This document shows, piece by piece, positions 42,355 through 51,900 of a DNA stretch of 64,000 bases (position 1 is the first letter of the stretch; each line of letters opens with the position of its first letter). The translations under genes and the position numbers were made by a program. The stretch spans positions 124,001 through 188,000 of the forward strand of contig JBMNVB010000002.1 of assembly GCA_050946575.1 (NCBI GenBank). The letters run 5' to 3'. The stretch is from JALCRY01 sp050946575. Lineage in GTDB: Bacteria > Bacillota > Clostridia > Peptostreptococcales > Anaerovoracaceae. The notes beneath the pieces are model-generated. The model did not search any database, was not told the DNA's origin, and worked only from the letters and a program-made list of their open reading frames with translations.

Positions 42355-43224
42355 TCATTCGGCGGCGCTGTCACGGTTCTGCTGTATCACCCAGACTGTC
42401 AGCGTCACGATGATTATTATCCCGCCGGCCAGGGCGAATCTGCCGGGCTGCTCGCCATAGAACAGCGCAACCCAGACCGGATTCAGTATGGGTTCTATCA
42501 TGCCTATCAGCGAACACGCGAGCGAGGATATCCTCGACGAAGCGTACGCGTAAAGCGCGTAAGTGAGCCCCATCTGGAAAACGCCCAATACCAGGATATA
42601 GACGATTTCCATGTTCGTTGTATGGAAATCCGTAATGAAAAACCCGGTAAGACCTATTGCGAATGTCAGAAAATGGCCGCATACGAGACCCGTGTAACGG
42701 ACATCGTCACTGCCGGCCTTTTCATTTGCCGTAAACAGCACGGCCAGGAATATACCGGCGAAGATGGCTAAGACGTTGCCGATCATGTTGCCCGGAGATA
42801 TCTTGTCCAGGAAGAACAGCACTATGCCGCAGAAGCATACAGCAACTGCCGTCTTGTCGCGCCTCGATACCTTCTGCTTATAGATGACCGAAGAAATTAT
42901 CAGTATCCATACAGGCGACAGATACTGGATAACTATCGCGTTCGCCGCCGTAGTCATCTTGGTAGCGACCACAAACAACGTCATGCAGCCGGCGACACTT
43001 ACGGCGGAGATCGCCGTGTATTTGCTGAATTCCAGTTTAAGGCCGCGGGCCTTCATGAACACGAGAATAAAGAGCGATGCTATGAGGCCCCTGATGGAAG
43101 CAATGCAGAGCGGGTTCCATGAAATGAGCTTTATCAGTATACCGCCCGTGCTCCACAGAACGGCCACTACGACCATTATCGCGGTGGCCCTGTATTTTTC
43201 CTTTGTTACGAATGAAAATTCCAT
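42355..43224 (-). CDS. EamA/DMT family transporter
   Basis: A 289-residue ten-helix drug/metabolite transporter with two EamA repeats: ATAIMVVVAVLWSTGGILIK begins the first and VLAIFAGIFLAVLFTANEKA the second; the C-terminal repeat contains SLIGMIEPILNPVWVALFYG. It starts four bases after pyrI and closes the pyr operon. Export of a pyrimidine or orotate, or import of a precursor, is suggested only by position; the family ranges widely. Confidence 0.87.
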   Translation of the reverse strand: MEFSFVTKEKYRATAIMVVVAVLWSTGGILIKLISWNPLCIASIRGLIASLFILVFMKARGLKLEFSKYTAISAVSVAGCMTLFVVATKMTTAANAIVIQYLSPVWILIISSVIYKQKVSRRDKTAVAVCFCGIVLFFLDKISPGNMIGNVLAIFAGIFLAVLFTANEKAGSDDVRYTGLVCGHFLTFAIGLTGFFITDFHTTNMEIVYILVLGVFQMGLTYALYAYASSRISSLACSLIGMIEPILNPVWVALFYGEQPGRFALAGGIIIIVTLTVWVIQQNRDSAAE

Positions 43225-43227
43225 ATC

Positions 43228-43653
43228 TCAGTCCTGCGGTTTGTATTCCGCGTCGCAGTAGCAGCATCTGTACAGCCGCTTTTCCTTATCGACAAGCTTG
43301 AATTTCTGATCAATGCCGTGCTCCACGGACGTGATGCACCTCGGATTCCTGCACGTGATGACATTCGTCAGTATCTCAGGAAGAGCGACATGCTTCTTTT
43401 CTATAAGCTTGCTGTCCTTTATTATGTCCACCGTGATGTTCGGATCTATATATCCGAGCGCGTCGAAATCCAGGTCGATCAGTTCGTCGATCTTAATGAT
43501 ATCCTTCTTGCCGTACTTTGTCGACCGCGCGTTCTGGACGACGGCCACGCTGCACGACAGCTTGTTCAGTTCGAGAAGTTCGTATATTTGCATGCTTTTC
43601 CCGGCCGTTATATGGTCGAGGACGATGCCGGTGTTTACTCCGTCTATATTCAT
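43228..43653 (-). CDS. pyrI: Aspartate carbamoyltransferase regulatory subunit
   Basis: A 141-residue PyrI. The N-terminal allosteric domain runs GIVLDHITAGKSMQIYELL to LGYIDPNITVDII; the C-terminal zinc domain has CRNPRC and YRCCYC, giving the four Cys ligands. With PyrB it forms the holoenzyme inhibited by CTP, so feedback control is likely here. GGAGGT precedes the ATG, 12 bases after pyrB. PyrI is found in some Clostridia but not in Bacillus. Confidence 0.96.
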   Translation of the reverse strand: MNIDGVNTGIVLDHITAGKSMQIYELLELNKLSCSVAVVQNARSTKYGKKDIIKIDELIDLDFDALGYIDPNITVDIIKDSKLIEKKHVALPEILTNVITCRNPRCITSVEHGIDQKFKLVDKEKRLYRCCYCDAEYKPQD

Positions 43654-43665
43654 GGCAGACCTCCG

Positions 43666-44586
43666 TTATTTATCAAGATGCAGCAATGTCAGTATCAGTG
43701 CCATGCGGATGTATTTCCCGCACAGTGTCTGGTCGAAATAGCAGGCTCTCGGATCGTCGTCAACTTCGACAGCAATCTCGTTCACTCTCGGGAGAGGATG
43801 CATGACTATCATATCGTCCCTCGCGAGTTTCATTTTGTTATTATCGAGAACGTAAGTGTCGCGGAGCCTGATATAGTCTTCTTCATTGAAGAAACGCTCT
43901 CTCTGTACCCTCGTCATATACAGGATGTCGAGTTCATGCATGACGTCTTCCATCCGCCTGACTTCCTTGTATTCCGCGCCGGCGCTCTCTATCATGTCGA
44001 TTATATATGAAGGCACTCGCAGCTCTTCCGGCGAGATGAGGACGAACCTGACATTATCGTATCTCAGCATTGCTTCGATAAGGGAATGCACCGTGCGGCC
44101 GAAATGAAGGTCGCCGCACAGCCCGAGCGTAAGATCTCCGAGCCTCCCCTTCTTGCGGCTGATCGTAAGCAGGTCCGTAAGAGTCTGCGTCGGGTGGAAA
44201 TGACCGCCGTCTCCGGCATTGATGATCGGCACGATGCTTTTCGCTGCGGCTACGGCGGGCGCGCCTTCCTTCGGATGTCTTATCGCGATGATGTCCGAGT
44301 AGTTCCCGACGACACGCACCGTGTCGGCCACGCTCTCGCCCTTGGCCGCCGAGCTGGAGCCCGCCGACGAGAAGCCAATGACCTGACCGCCGAGCTCAAG
44401 CATCGCCGATTCGAAACTGAGGCGCGTCCTCGTGCTCGGCTCGAAGAACAGAGTCGCGAGTTTCTTTCTGTGACATCTCTCTGCGTATTTGTCCGGGTCC
44501 GCGATGATGTCGTTCGCGAGAGCGATCATTTCGTCTATCTCCTGCGCCGACAGGTCGCGTATGCTTATCAGATTTCTGTGTTCCAT
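43666..44586 (-). CDS. pyrB: Aspartate carbamoyltransferase catalytic subunit
   Basis: A 306-residue ATCase making carbamoyl-aspartate. The carbamoyl-phosphate site FEPSTRTRLSFESAMLELGG is near residue 50 and IINAGDGGHFHPTQTLTDLL near 130. It is the E. coli-like type that pairs with PyrI. The ATG lies four bases after pyrE. Confidence 0.97.
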   Translation of the reverse strand: MEHRNLISIRDLSAQEIDEMIALANDIIADPDKYAERCHRKKLATLFFEPSTRTRLSFESAMLELGGQVIGFSSAGSSSAAKGESVADTVRVVGNYSDIIAIRHPKEGAPAVAAAKSIVPIINAGDGGHFHPTQTLTDLLTISRKKGRLGDLTLGLCGDLHFGRTVHSLIEAMLRYDNVRFVLISPEELRVPSYIIDMIESAGAEYKEVRRMEDVMHELDILYMTRVQRERFFNEEDYIRLRDTYVLDNNKMKLARDDMIVMHPLPRVNEIAVEVDDDPRACYFDQTLCGKYIRMALILTLLHLDK

Positions 44587-44590
44587 CCTC

Positions 44591-45250
44591 TTATTCCTTT
44601 CCGCCGGAATACCAGTTTTCCGGATCGTCCCTGAATTTCAGGATCTTGTTTTTCTGCTCCGGCCTGATATATTTATTCTTTACGGCTACTTTCACGAGCG
44701 CGTCCAGGTCGCACAGGCTCGTAAGTTTCACGCCCGCTTCTCTGAACATCCTCTTCCCTTCGCGCATCCCGTATGTGAATATGCTCACAACGCCGAGCAC
44801 ATCTCCGCCTTCCTTCTTTACGGCGGCGGCAGCGTCAAGCGCGGAGCCTCCGGTAGAGACGAGGTCCTCCACCACGACGACCTTCTCTCCTTCCTTCAGT
44901 TCGCCTTCTATCCTGTTTTTCCTGCCGTGATCCTTGCTCGAACCTCTCACATAACCCATCGGGAGACCCATGAGATGAGCGGCCAGCGCGGCGTGAGCAA
45001 TGCCGGCGGTGCTTGTGCCCATGAGTATCTCCGCATCGGGGAAATTCCTGTCTATCGAGAGCGCCAGACACTCTTCCACAACGCCGCGCGCGCTCGGATG
45101 TGAAAGTATCAGTCTGTTATCGCAGTATATCGGGCTTTTTATCCCGCTCGCCCACGTAAACGGTTCATCCGGACGCAGGAACACGGCGTTTATGCGAAGG
45201 AGCTCCGACGCCACTATCTCTGCCGTACTGTTAATGTCTGTTTTGATCAT
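44591..45250 (-). CDS. pyrE: Orotate phosphoribosyltransferase
   Basis: A 219-residue type I PRTase joining orotate to PRPP. The PRPP loop is KVVVVEDLVSTGGSALDAA near residue 115. It overlaps pyrF by 20 bases, with AGGAGAAGAGGGAGAAAG before the ATG. Confidence 0.96.
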   Translation of the reverse strand: MIKTDINSTAEIVASELLRINAVFLRPDEPFTWASGIKSPIYCDNRLILSHPSARGVVEECLALSIDRNFPDAEILMGTSTAGIAHAALAAHLMGLPMGYVRGSSKDHGRKNRIEGELKEGEKVVVVEDLVSTGGSALDAAAAVKKEGGDVLGVVSIFTYGMREGKRMFREAGVKLTSLCDLDALVKVAVKNKYIRPEQKNKILKFRDDPENWYSGGKE

Positions 45251-45959
45251 TTCTTTCTCCCTCTTCTCCTGAAAATTCTCTTTTGCATCTTCTATATGCG
45301 GCGACCGGATCTTCCGCCCTCGTCACGGGCCGCCCGACCACTATGAAATCGGACCCCGTCCTCCGGGCTTCCGCCGGCGTCGTTATGCGCGACTGATCTC
45401 CGATATCGCTTTCCCTGAAGCGTATGCCGGGCGTCACCGTGAGGAAGTCCCTGCCGCACTCGGCGTGGACGGCCGCCGACTCGAGCGGTGAGCAGACGAC
45501 TCCGTCGAGCCCGCTGTCCCTGACGTTCTTCGCGTACTTCATGATGACGTCTTCCATGTCGTCGTCTATAAGTATCTCCTCGGTAAGCTGCGTCTGGTTC
45601 GTCGACGTGAGCTGCGTCACGCCTATCAGAAGCGGCCTCGTGCCGTCTTCCCTCATAAGGCCGCGCAGCGCTGCGCGCATCATCCGCGACGTTCCGGCCG
45701 CATGCACATTCACCATATCGATATCGAGCCTGGAAAGCACACGCATCGCGCGCTCCACTGTATTCGGGATATCGTGCAGCTTGAGGTCAAGGAATATCCT
45801 GTGGCCGCGGTCCTTTATCGCTCTGATGATGTCAGGGCCCTCGCTGTAGAACAGCTCCATGCCCACCTTTACATACATAGGCTCGTCGAATTTATCGAGA
45901 AAACTCATCGCCTCGGCGGCATCCCCGAAATCCAGAGCGATGATCACGTCCCTTTTCAC
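45231..45959 (-). CDS. pyrF: Orotidine 5'-phosphate decarboxylase
   Basis: A 242-residue decarboxylase giving UMP, with the catalytic FLDLKLHDIPNTVERAMRVL and VTPGIRFRESDIGDQ. I place the start at GTG 45959, overlapping the pyrD stop in GTGA with AGGGGG eight bases upstream; a GTG three codons earlier falls on the ribosome site itself. Confidence 0.95.
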   Translation of the reverse strand: MKRDVIIALDFGDAAEAMSFLDKFDEPMYVKVGMELFYSEGPDIIRAIKDRGHRIFLDLKLHDIPNTVERAMRVLSRLDIDMVNVHAAGTSRMMRAALRGLMREDGTRPLLIGVTQLTSTNQTQLTEEILIDDDMEDVIMKYAKNVRDSGLDGVVCSPLESAAVHAECGRDFLTVTPGIRFRESDIGDQSRITTPAEARRTGSDFIVVGRPVTRAEDPVAAYRRCKREFSGEEGERNDQNRH

Positions 45960-46867
45960 TGAGCGCACCCCCTGATCTCATCCAGATCTTTTATTCCGAG
46001 CTCGTCCATCCGTCCCGGCAGTTCCGTTACGATGTCCCTGCAGACATACGGGTCCACAAGGTTCGCGGCGCCTATCTGGACGGCCGAGGCGCCGGCCATT
46101 ATCATTTCGATGACTTTGTCAGCGGTATCAATGCCGCCTATACCTATAACGGGTATATCCACTGTCGCGGCAGTCTCTCTCACCATCCGGAGAGCCACCG
46201 GGAACACGGCGGGCCCGGAGAATCCGCCGTTCACGTTTGCGATCACAGGCCTCCTCGTCCTGATATCGATCCTCGTTCCGAGGAGAGTGTTTATAAGGCT
46301 CACCCCGTCCGCGCCCGCTTCCTCGCAGGCCGCTGCTATCTCTGTGATATCAGGGCAGTTCGGCGTGAGCTTTGCATATACCGGTTTCACGGTCTCAGCC
46401 TTCACCGCTTTCACGACCCCGGCAGCGGTTTCCGGATCGTTCCCGAACGACATGCCGCCGCACGATACGTTCGGACAGCTGATATTTATCTCAAGGATCC
46501 CCACGATATCCTCTTTGTCGAACGCTTTCGCACATTCGACGTACTCTTCGACCGTGGATCCGCATACATTTGCAATAACTTTTTTATTGTATACTTTCTT
46601 CAATTTCGGAAGAAGCTCGCCGCAGACAGCCTTTACTCCCGGATTCTGGAGTCCCACGGCATTGATCATGCCGGAGTCGCACTCGGCAATGCGCGGCAGC
46701 GGGTTTCCGAACCTCGGCCCGACGGTGGTCCCCTTCAGCGCGAAGGATCCCAGCACATTTATATCATAAAGCTCTGCGAATTCAAGTCCGAATCCAAACG
46801 TTCCGCTCGCGGGGATAACAGGATTGTCGAGCGTCAGCCCGCTCAGCGTCACTCTTGTGTCTGCCAT
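45956..46867 (-). CDS. pyrD: Dihydroorotate dehydrogenase, class 1B catalytic subunit
   Basis: A 303-residue FMN enzyme oxidising dihydroorotate. The catalytic Cys is in EINISCPNVSCGGMSFGN, with GIGGIDTADKVIEMIMAGAS for FMN phosphate. The class 1B form works with PyrK, encoded upstream with 19 bases overlap, and passes electrons to NAD+. Confidence 0.96.
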   Translation of the reverse strand: MADTRVTLSGLTLDNPVIPASGTFGFGLEFAELYDINVLGSFALKGTTVGPRFGNPLPRIAECDSGMINAVGLQNPGVKAVCGELLPKLKKVYNKKVIANVCGSTVEEYVECAKAFDKEDIVGILEINISCPNVSCGGMSFGNDPETAAGVVKAVKAETVKPVYAKLTPNCPDITEIAAACEEAGADGVSLINTLLGTRIDIRTRRPVIANVNGGFSGPAVFPVALRMVRETAATVDIPVIGIGGIDTADKVIEMIMAGASAVQIGAANLVDPYVCRDIVTELPGRMDELGIKDLDEIRGCAQ

Positions 46868-47583
46868 ACGATCTCACCCCTCTCGAAAACCGGCCCGTCC
46901 TTGCATATCTGCTTCGCGCCGCTCTTCGTCATCATGCTGCACCCCATGCAGACGCCGAACCCGCATCCCATGCGGGCCTCGAAACTGAACTGACCGTCTT
47001 CGGATCTGTCATATACCGCGCGGAGCATTGGCGCCGGTCCGCATGAAAACACATAGCCGCAGCTGTCAGGCATTGCCGCGGTCACGAATCCCTCCGTGCC
47101 GAAACTGCCGTCAGCGGTCGTCACCGATACACGGACGCCGAGCGCCTCGAATTTTTCTCTGTAAAACATCTCTGAAACAGTATTGAACCCCAGCACGGCA
47201 GTTACTTCGCGCCCGGCCTCGATGAGCTTCTTTGACAGATAATAGAGCGGCGGTATCCCCAGCCTGCCTCCGACGACGTACACGCCGCCTGGGCTGCGGG
47301 AGATATCGTATCCGTTCCCGAGATACGCGAGTACATTCAGCTTTTCACCCGGGACCATACGGCTCATCGAATCAGTTCCCGACCCGACGACACCGTAAAT
47401 GATCCGCAGTCTGCCTTCTTCATAATCCGCGACGGATATCGGCCGCCTCAGATAGAACCCCGGCACCGCTATATCAATGAACTGTCCCGGCGCGTCCGGC
47501 TCAGGCGCCCCGGCGAGTTCCATCCCGAACACACCCGGAGCGATCTCTCTGTTTTCAGTTATTTCAAGTATATAGTCAGTCAT
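46849..47583 (-). CDS. pyrK: Dihydroorotate dehydrogenase electron-transfer subunit
   Basis: A 244-residue FAD/[2Fe-2S] protein. The flavin site has YLRRPISVADYEEGRLRIIY; the cluster ligands lie in CGFGVCMGCSMMT and KQIC (C-x4-C-x2-C-x11-C). It links PyrD to NAD+. It overlaps pyrC by eight bases. Confidence 0.95.
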   Translation of the reverse strand: MTDYILEITENREIAPGVFGMELAGAPEPDAPGQFIDIAVPGFYLRRPISVADYEEGRLRIIYGVVGSGTDSMSRMVPGEKLNVLAYLGNGYDISRSPGGVYVVGGRLGIPPLYYLSKKLIEAGREVTAVLGFNTVSEMFYREKFEALGVRVSVTTADGSFGTEGFVTAAMPDSCGYVFSCGPAPMLRAVYDRSEDGQFSFEARMGCGFGVCMGCSMMTKSGAKQICKDGPVFERGEIVWQTQE

Positions 47584-48892
47584 CGTCTTCCCCGTGATCG
47601 TAAGCGACCTCGCCGTTTACGAGCGTGTACAGCACCTTCCCGCGGACTTCCATGCCGTCGAACGGCGTGCTCTTGCCCATGGATCTGAATTTCGACGAGT
47701 CTATCCTGTATTCGTCATACAGATCAAGAACGGCAAGGTCCGCCGTCTGGCCGGTCTCTATCCTGCCGCGGTTCGAGACCGCATTTTCCCCGTCCTGAGC
47801 GTCCAGCCCGAATCTCTTTCTCGGGGCCACGGACATCTTTCTCACGAGCGTCTCGAGCGACATCACGCCCTCGAGCACGAGACCCGTGAACAGCGCCGGA
47901 AACGCCGTCTCGAGCCCGCTGATGCCGAACGCGCTGCCGCTGAGCCCGCGGCTTTTTTCCTCCGCCGTATGCGGCGCGTGGTCCGTCGCGATCATGTCTA
48001 TAGTCCCGTCGACGAGACCCTTCACGACCGCGTCCCTGTCCTCCGCGGATCCGAGCGGCGGATTCATTTTGAAACGTCCGTCATCTTCGATATCGTCCTC
48101 GCAGAGGAGCAGATAATGCGGCGCCGTCTCGCATGTCACATCGATGCCGCGCTCCTTCGCTTTCCGAACCAGTTCCACCGTTTCTTTCTTCGAAACGTGG
48201 CAGATGTGATACGGACCGCCTGTCATATATTCCAGCTCTATGTCTCTGTCCGCCTGCGTCCATTCGCTTTCGGCCGGTATCCCAGGGAGCCCGAACCGCA
48301 TCGACGCCCTGCCCTGGTTCACGCATCCGTTCTCCGGGATCCACGACTCGTCCTCGCAGTGCGCCGCGATGATCATCCCGAGATCCCTTGCTTCGCGCAT
48401 TGCCGACGCCATGAGCGCCGTATCCTGCACGCCCTTCCCGTCGTCCGAAAACGCAACCGCGAGCTCCGAAAGTCCCTTCATGTCGGAAAGCTCACCGCGG
48501 CCCGTTCCGCCGGCGGTGATCGCCGCGTAGGGATGCACCTTTACGACTGCGTCGCGTCTAATGATGTCAAGCTGCGCGTTCATGGCATCAATGCCGGACG
48601 GCACAGGGTCGAGGTTCGGCATCGTGCAGACGTCCGAATATCCTCCGGCGGCCGCGGCCATGGATCCCGTCTTTATCGTCTCCTTGTATTCGAAGCCCGG
48701 TTCGCGGAAATGGACGTGCACGTCTGCAAACGCGGGTATAATAAAAGAGTTATCCGAGCGGATAACTCTGTCTGCCAAAGATTCATCTATATGATGGGAA
48801 ATTTCAAAAACCTTACCGTCGGCAACGAGAATATCCGCTCTTTCGAAACCGTTTTTCAGAAGAACGTTCCCGCCGGTTATGAGTATCTTCAT
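47576..48892 (-). CDS. pyrC: Dihydroorotase
   Basis: A 438-residue type I dihydroorotase. The metal site has ADVHVHFREPGFEYKETI and MIATDHAPHTAEEK; a conserved HCED lies in IIAAHCEDESW. It closes carbamoyl-aspartate to dihydroorotate. First gene of the operon pyrC-K-D-F-E-B-I, which lacks carAB and pyrR. AGGGGGC precedes the ATG. Confidence 0.96.
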   Translation of the reverse strand: MKILITGGNVLLKNGFERADILVADGKVFEISHHIDESLADRVIRSDNSFIIPAFADVHVHFREPGFEYKETIKTGSMAAAAGGYSDVCTMPNLDPVPSGIDAMNAQLDIIRRDAVVKVHPYAAITAGGTGRGELSDMKGLSELAVAFSDDGKGVQDTALMASAMREARDLGMIIAAHCEDESWIPENGCVNQGRASMRFGLPGIPAESEWTQADRDIELEYMTGGPYHICHVSKKETVELVRKAKERGIDVTCETAPHYLLLCEDDIEDDGRFKMNPPLGSAEDRDAVVKGLVDGTIDMIATDHAPHTAEEKSRGLSGSAFGISGLETAFPALFTGLVLEGVMSLETLVRKMSVAPRKRFGLDAQDGENAVSNRGRIETGQTADLAVLDLYDEYRIDSSKFRSMGKSTPFDGMEVRGKVLYTLVNGEVAYDHGEDDD

Positions 48893-48925
48893 TTATGCCC
48901 CCTGTTCGTCATATTTCCGAATGTA

Positions 48926-48961
48926 ATCTTACTACAAACGCCGGTCTTTTACAAGACCGGC
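48926..48961 (-). promoter_or_regulatory. pyr operon promoter overlapped by the pyc hairpin
   Basis: On the minus strand TTGTAA (48954-48949), 17 bases, TAAGAT (48931-48926). The -35 lies in the loop of a perfect GCCGGTCTT/AAGACCGGC stem (48961-48953 with 48948-48940), which ends pyc and could also act as an operator. The leader to pyrC is under 40 bases, too short for a PyrR attenuator. Confidence 0.55.
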
Positions 48962-48986
48962 GCATGTCATTTGATCATTCTGTTTT

Positions 48987-51900
48987 TCAGATGAGGTGCT
49001 CTTCCTTAGGCACATCCTGCGGCTCTATTACGCAGATGAGCTGGTTGGATTCTACCTGCTGTCCTTCCTTTACGCAGAACCTTCTGAGCTTTCCGCTTAT
49101 AGGAGCGAGGATCTTCGTTTCCATCTTCATCGCTTCCATTACGGCTACAGGCTGCTGCTCTACGATGAGGTCGCCTTCCTTCACGAGGAGCGAGAGCACG
49201 TTTCCGGAGATGTTCGCGCCTACCTGGCCCGGATCGTCTTCGTCCGCGTATTCGACCGTTTCGGCAGCGCCCGTCTTTATGCTCTGATCCTTGATCTTTA
49301 TCGTCGAGTTATGTCCGTCGACGTTGAAGATAAGCTCTCTCTGGCCCATCTCATTCGGGTCTCCGACGCTGAGCAGTTTGATGTACATTACCTTGCCGTC
49401 AGCGATCTCGACCTTGCATTCCTCGCCGATCGTAAGACCGTGGAAGAAGATGTCGGATCCCATGCGCTTGAAGTCGCCGTCGCGCTTGAGGCTCTTGAGA
49501 TAGTCCGTGTAGACCTTGTCGTACATGGCGTAGCTGACAACCTGTTCGTCTGTAGCGTCCATGTCGAACTCGTCCTTCAGCTTCTTTCTGATCGCATCGA
49601 AGTCCACAGGCTCGAGCAGCTCGCCCGGTCTGCATGTGATAGGCTTCTTGTCCTTCAGAACGAGCTTCTGCAGTTTCTTGTTAAAGCCTCCCATCGGCTG
49701 TCCCATCATTCCCTCAAAGAACGATACTACCGAATCCGGGAAGTCGACGCCCTGAGCCTTTTCATAGATGTTCTCAGGCGTGTATCCGTTCTGGACCATG
49801 AATATCGCCATATCGCCGACGCACTTCGAAGAAGGCGTAACTTTTACGATATCGCCGAACATCTGGTTCACCTGGATGTACATATCCTTTACTTCCTGGA
49901 ACTTGTCCCCGATGCCGAAGCTCTCCACCTGAGGCTTCAGGTTCGAATACTGTCCGCCCGGAAGTTCGTATTTGTATATTTCGGCCGAGCTCGCCTTGAG
50001 TCCTGATTCGAAGTTGCCGTATACGGGACGTACCGCCGCCCAGTAATCGGCTATAGCCTGAAGTTCGTCAGGATCGAGGCCCGTATCTCTCTCTGTCCTT
50101 TCGAGAGCGGCGACTACCGAGTTGAGGTTCGGCTGCGATGTGAGTCCCGACATGCTCGAGATAGCCGCGTCCACGATATCGACGCCCGCCGACGCCGCCA
50201 TGAGGATCGTGGCGACACCGTTTCCGCTCGTATCATGCGTATGCAGATGTACCGGGATCTTCAGTTCGTCCTTGAGCGCTCCGATGAGTTTCTTCGCCGC
50301 CATAGGTCTGAGCAGGCCCGACATATCCTTTATGCCGAGGATATGAGCGCCGCGCTTCTCGAGTTCCTTCGCCATCTTTACATAGTAATCAAGCGTGTAT
50401 TTCGTCTTGTCCGGATTCAGGATGTCGCCCGTGTAGCAGATGCACGGCTCGGCGATCTTGCCCTGCTTGAGAGTTTCGTCGAGAGCGACGCTCATGCCTT
50501 CGATCCAGTTCAGCGAATCGAAGATCCTGAATACGTCGATGCCCGCCTCAGCGGATGTCCTTACGAACTCCCTGATGACGTTATCCGGATAGTTCTTGTA
50601 TCCTACCGCGTTCGCTCCTCTGATCAGCATCTGGAACGGAACGTTCGGGATCATTTCTCTCAGTTTGTGGAGTCTCTCCCACGGCGATTCCTTCAGGAAT
50701 CTGTACGCCGTGTCGAATGTGGCTCCGCCCCACATCTCGAACGAGAAGAGATCTTTCTCATACATGGCTGCGGCCGACGCGACCTTGTACATGTCCACGC
50801 TCCTGACACGCGTCGCGAGCAGCGACTGCTGCGCGTCTCTCATCGTGGTATCAGTGATCATCAGTCTCTTCTGGTCGAGCACATATTTCGTGACCGCTTC
50901 CGGTCCTTCCTTGTCGAGCATATATTTCAGGCCGTCAGCCTTTGCGACCTCCGAAGCCGGGAATACCGGACGGTCCGGATGATCGAACTTCGGCTTTACG
51001 CCCTTCGTCTCGTTTACATATTTGTTTCCCAGGAATCCGAGGATCTTCTGCTCGGTATTCACAGGCTGCTCGACATCGAACAGCTGAGGATTCTTTCCGA
51101 TGAATCCGGTATTGCATGTGCCGTTCTTGAAGTCTTCGCTTTCTATTACATTAATGAGGAAGTCTTTGTTAGTCTTTACTCCGCCGATCTGGAATTCTTC
51201 AAGAGCTCTCTTCGACTTCCTTCTCGCGTCTTCGAACGTGCGTCCGAACGAAGTTACCTTTACGAGCAGACTGTCATAGTGAGGGCTGACAACGGCTCCG
51301 GCATAGCCGTTTCCGTCGATTCTGATACCGAATCCGTTTGCATTGTTATATGTGTTTATCTCGCCTGTGTCAGGCATGAAATCATTAGCAGGGTCTTCCG
51401 TAGTGATACGGCACTGGATCGCCGCGCCTGTCGGCACGATCGCGTCCTGACTCGGGATATTTATTTCAGGAGAATCGAGAGGATATCCTTCAGCTATAAG
51501 GATCTGAGACTGCACGATATCTATACCGGTGAGCAGTTCCGAAACCGTATGCTCTACCTGGATACGCGGGTTCATCTCGATGAAATAGTGATTCATATCT
51601 TCGTCGAACAGGAATTCGACTGTACCGGCGCTTCTGTAGCCTACTGTGCTCGCGATCTTCAGCGCGTCCTCGCACAGCGACTTTCTCTGTTCGTCATTCA
51701 GGCAGATAGCCGGTGTGAATTCCACTACCTTCTGATATCTTCTCTGGACAGAGCAGTCTCTTTCATAGAGATGTACGAGATTTCCGTACTTGTCACCGAG
51801 TATCTGTACTTCGATGTGCTTCGGGTCGGCCAAATACTTTTCAATAAAGATATCATCAATGCCGAAAGCCTTCGCGGCTTCACTCTTCGCCCTGTGATAT

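Noticed and set aside
48893..48986. PyrR attenuator before pyrC
   Set aside because: The single hairpin overlaps the promoter -35 and lies upstream of the transcript start; there is no anti-terminator.
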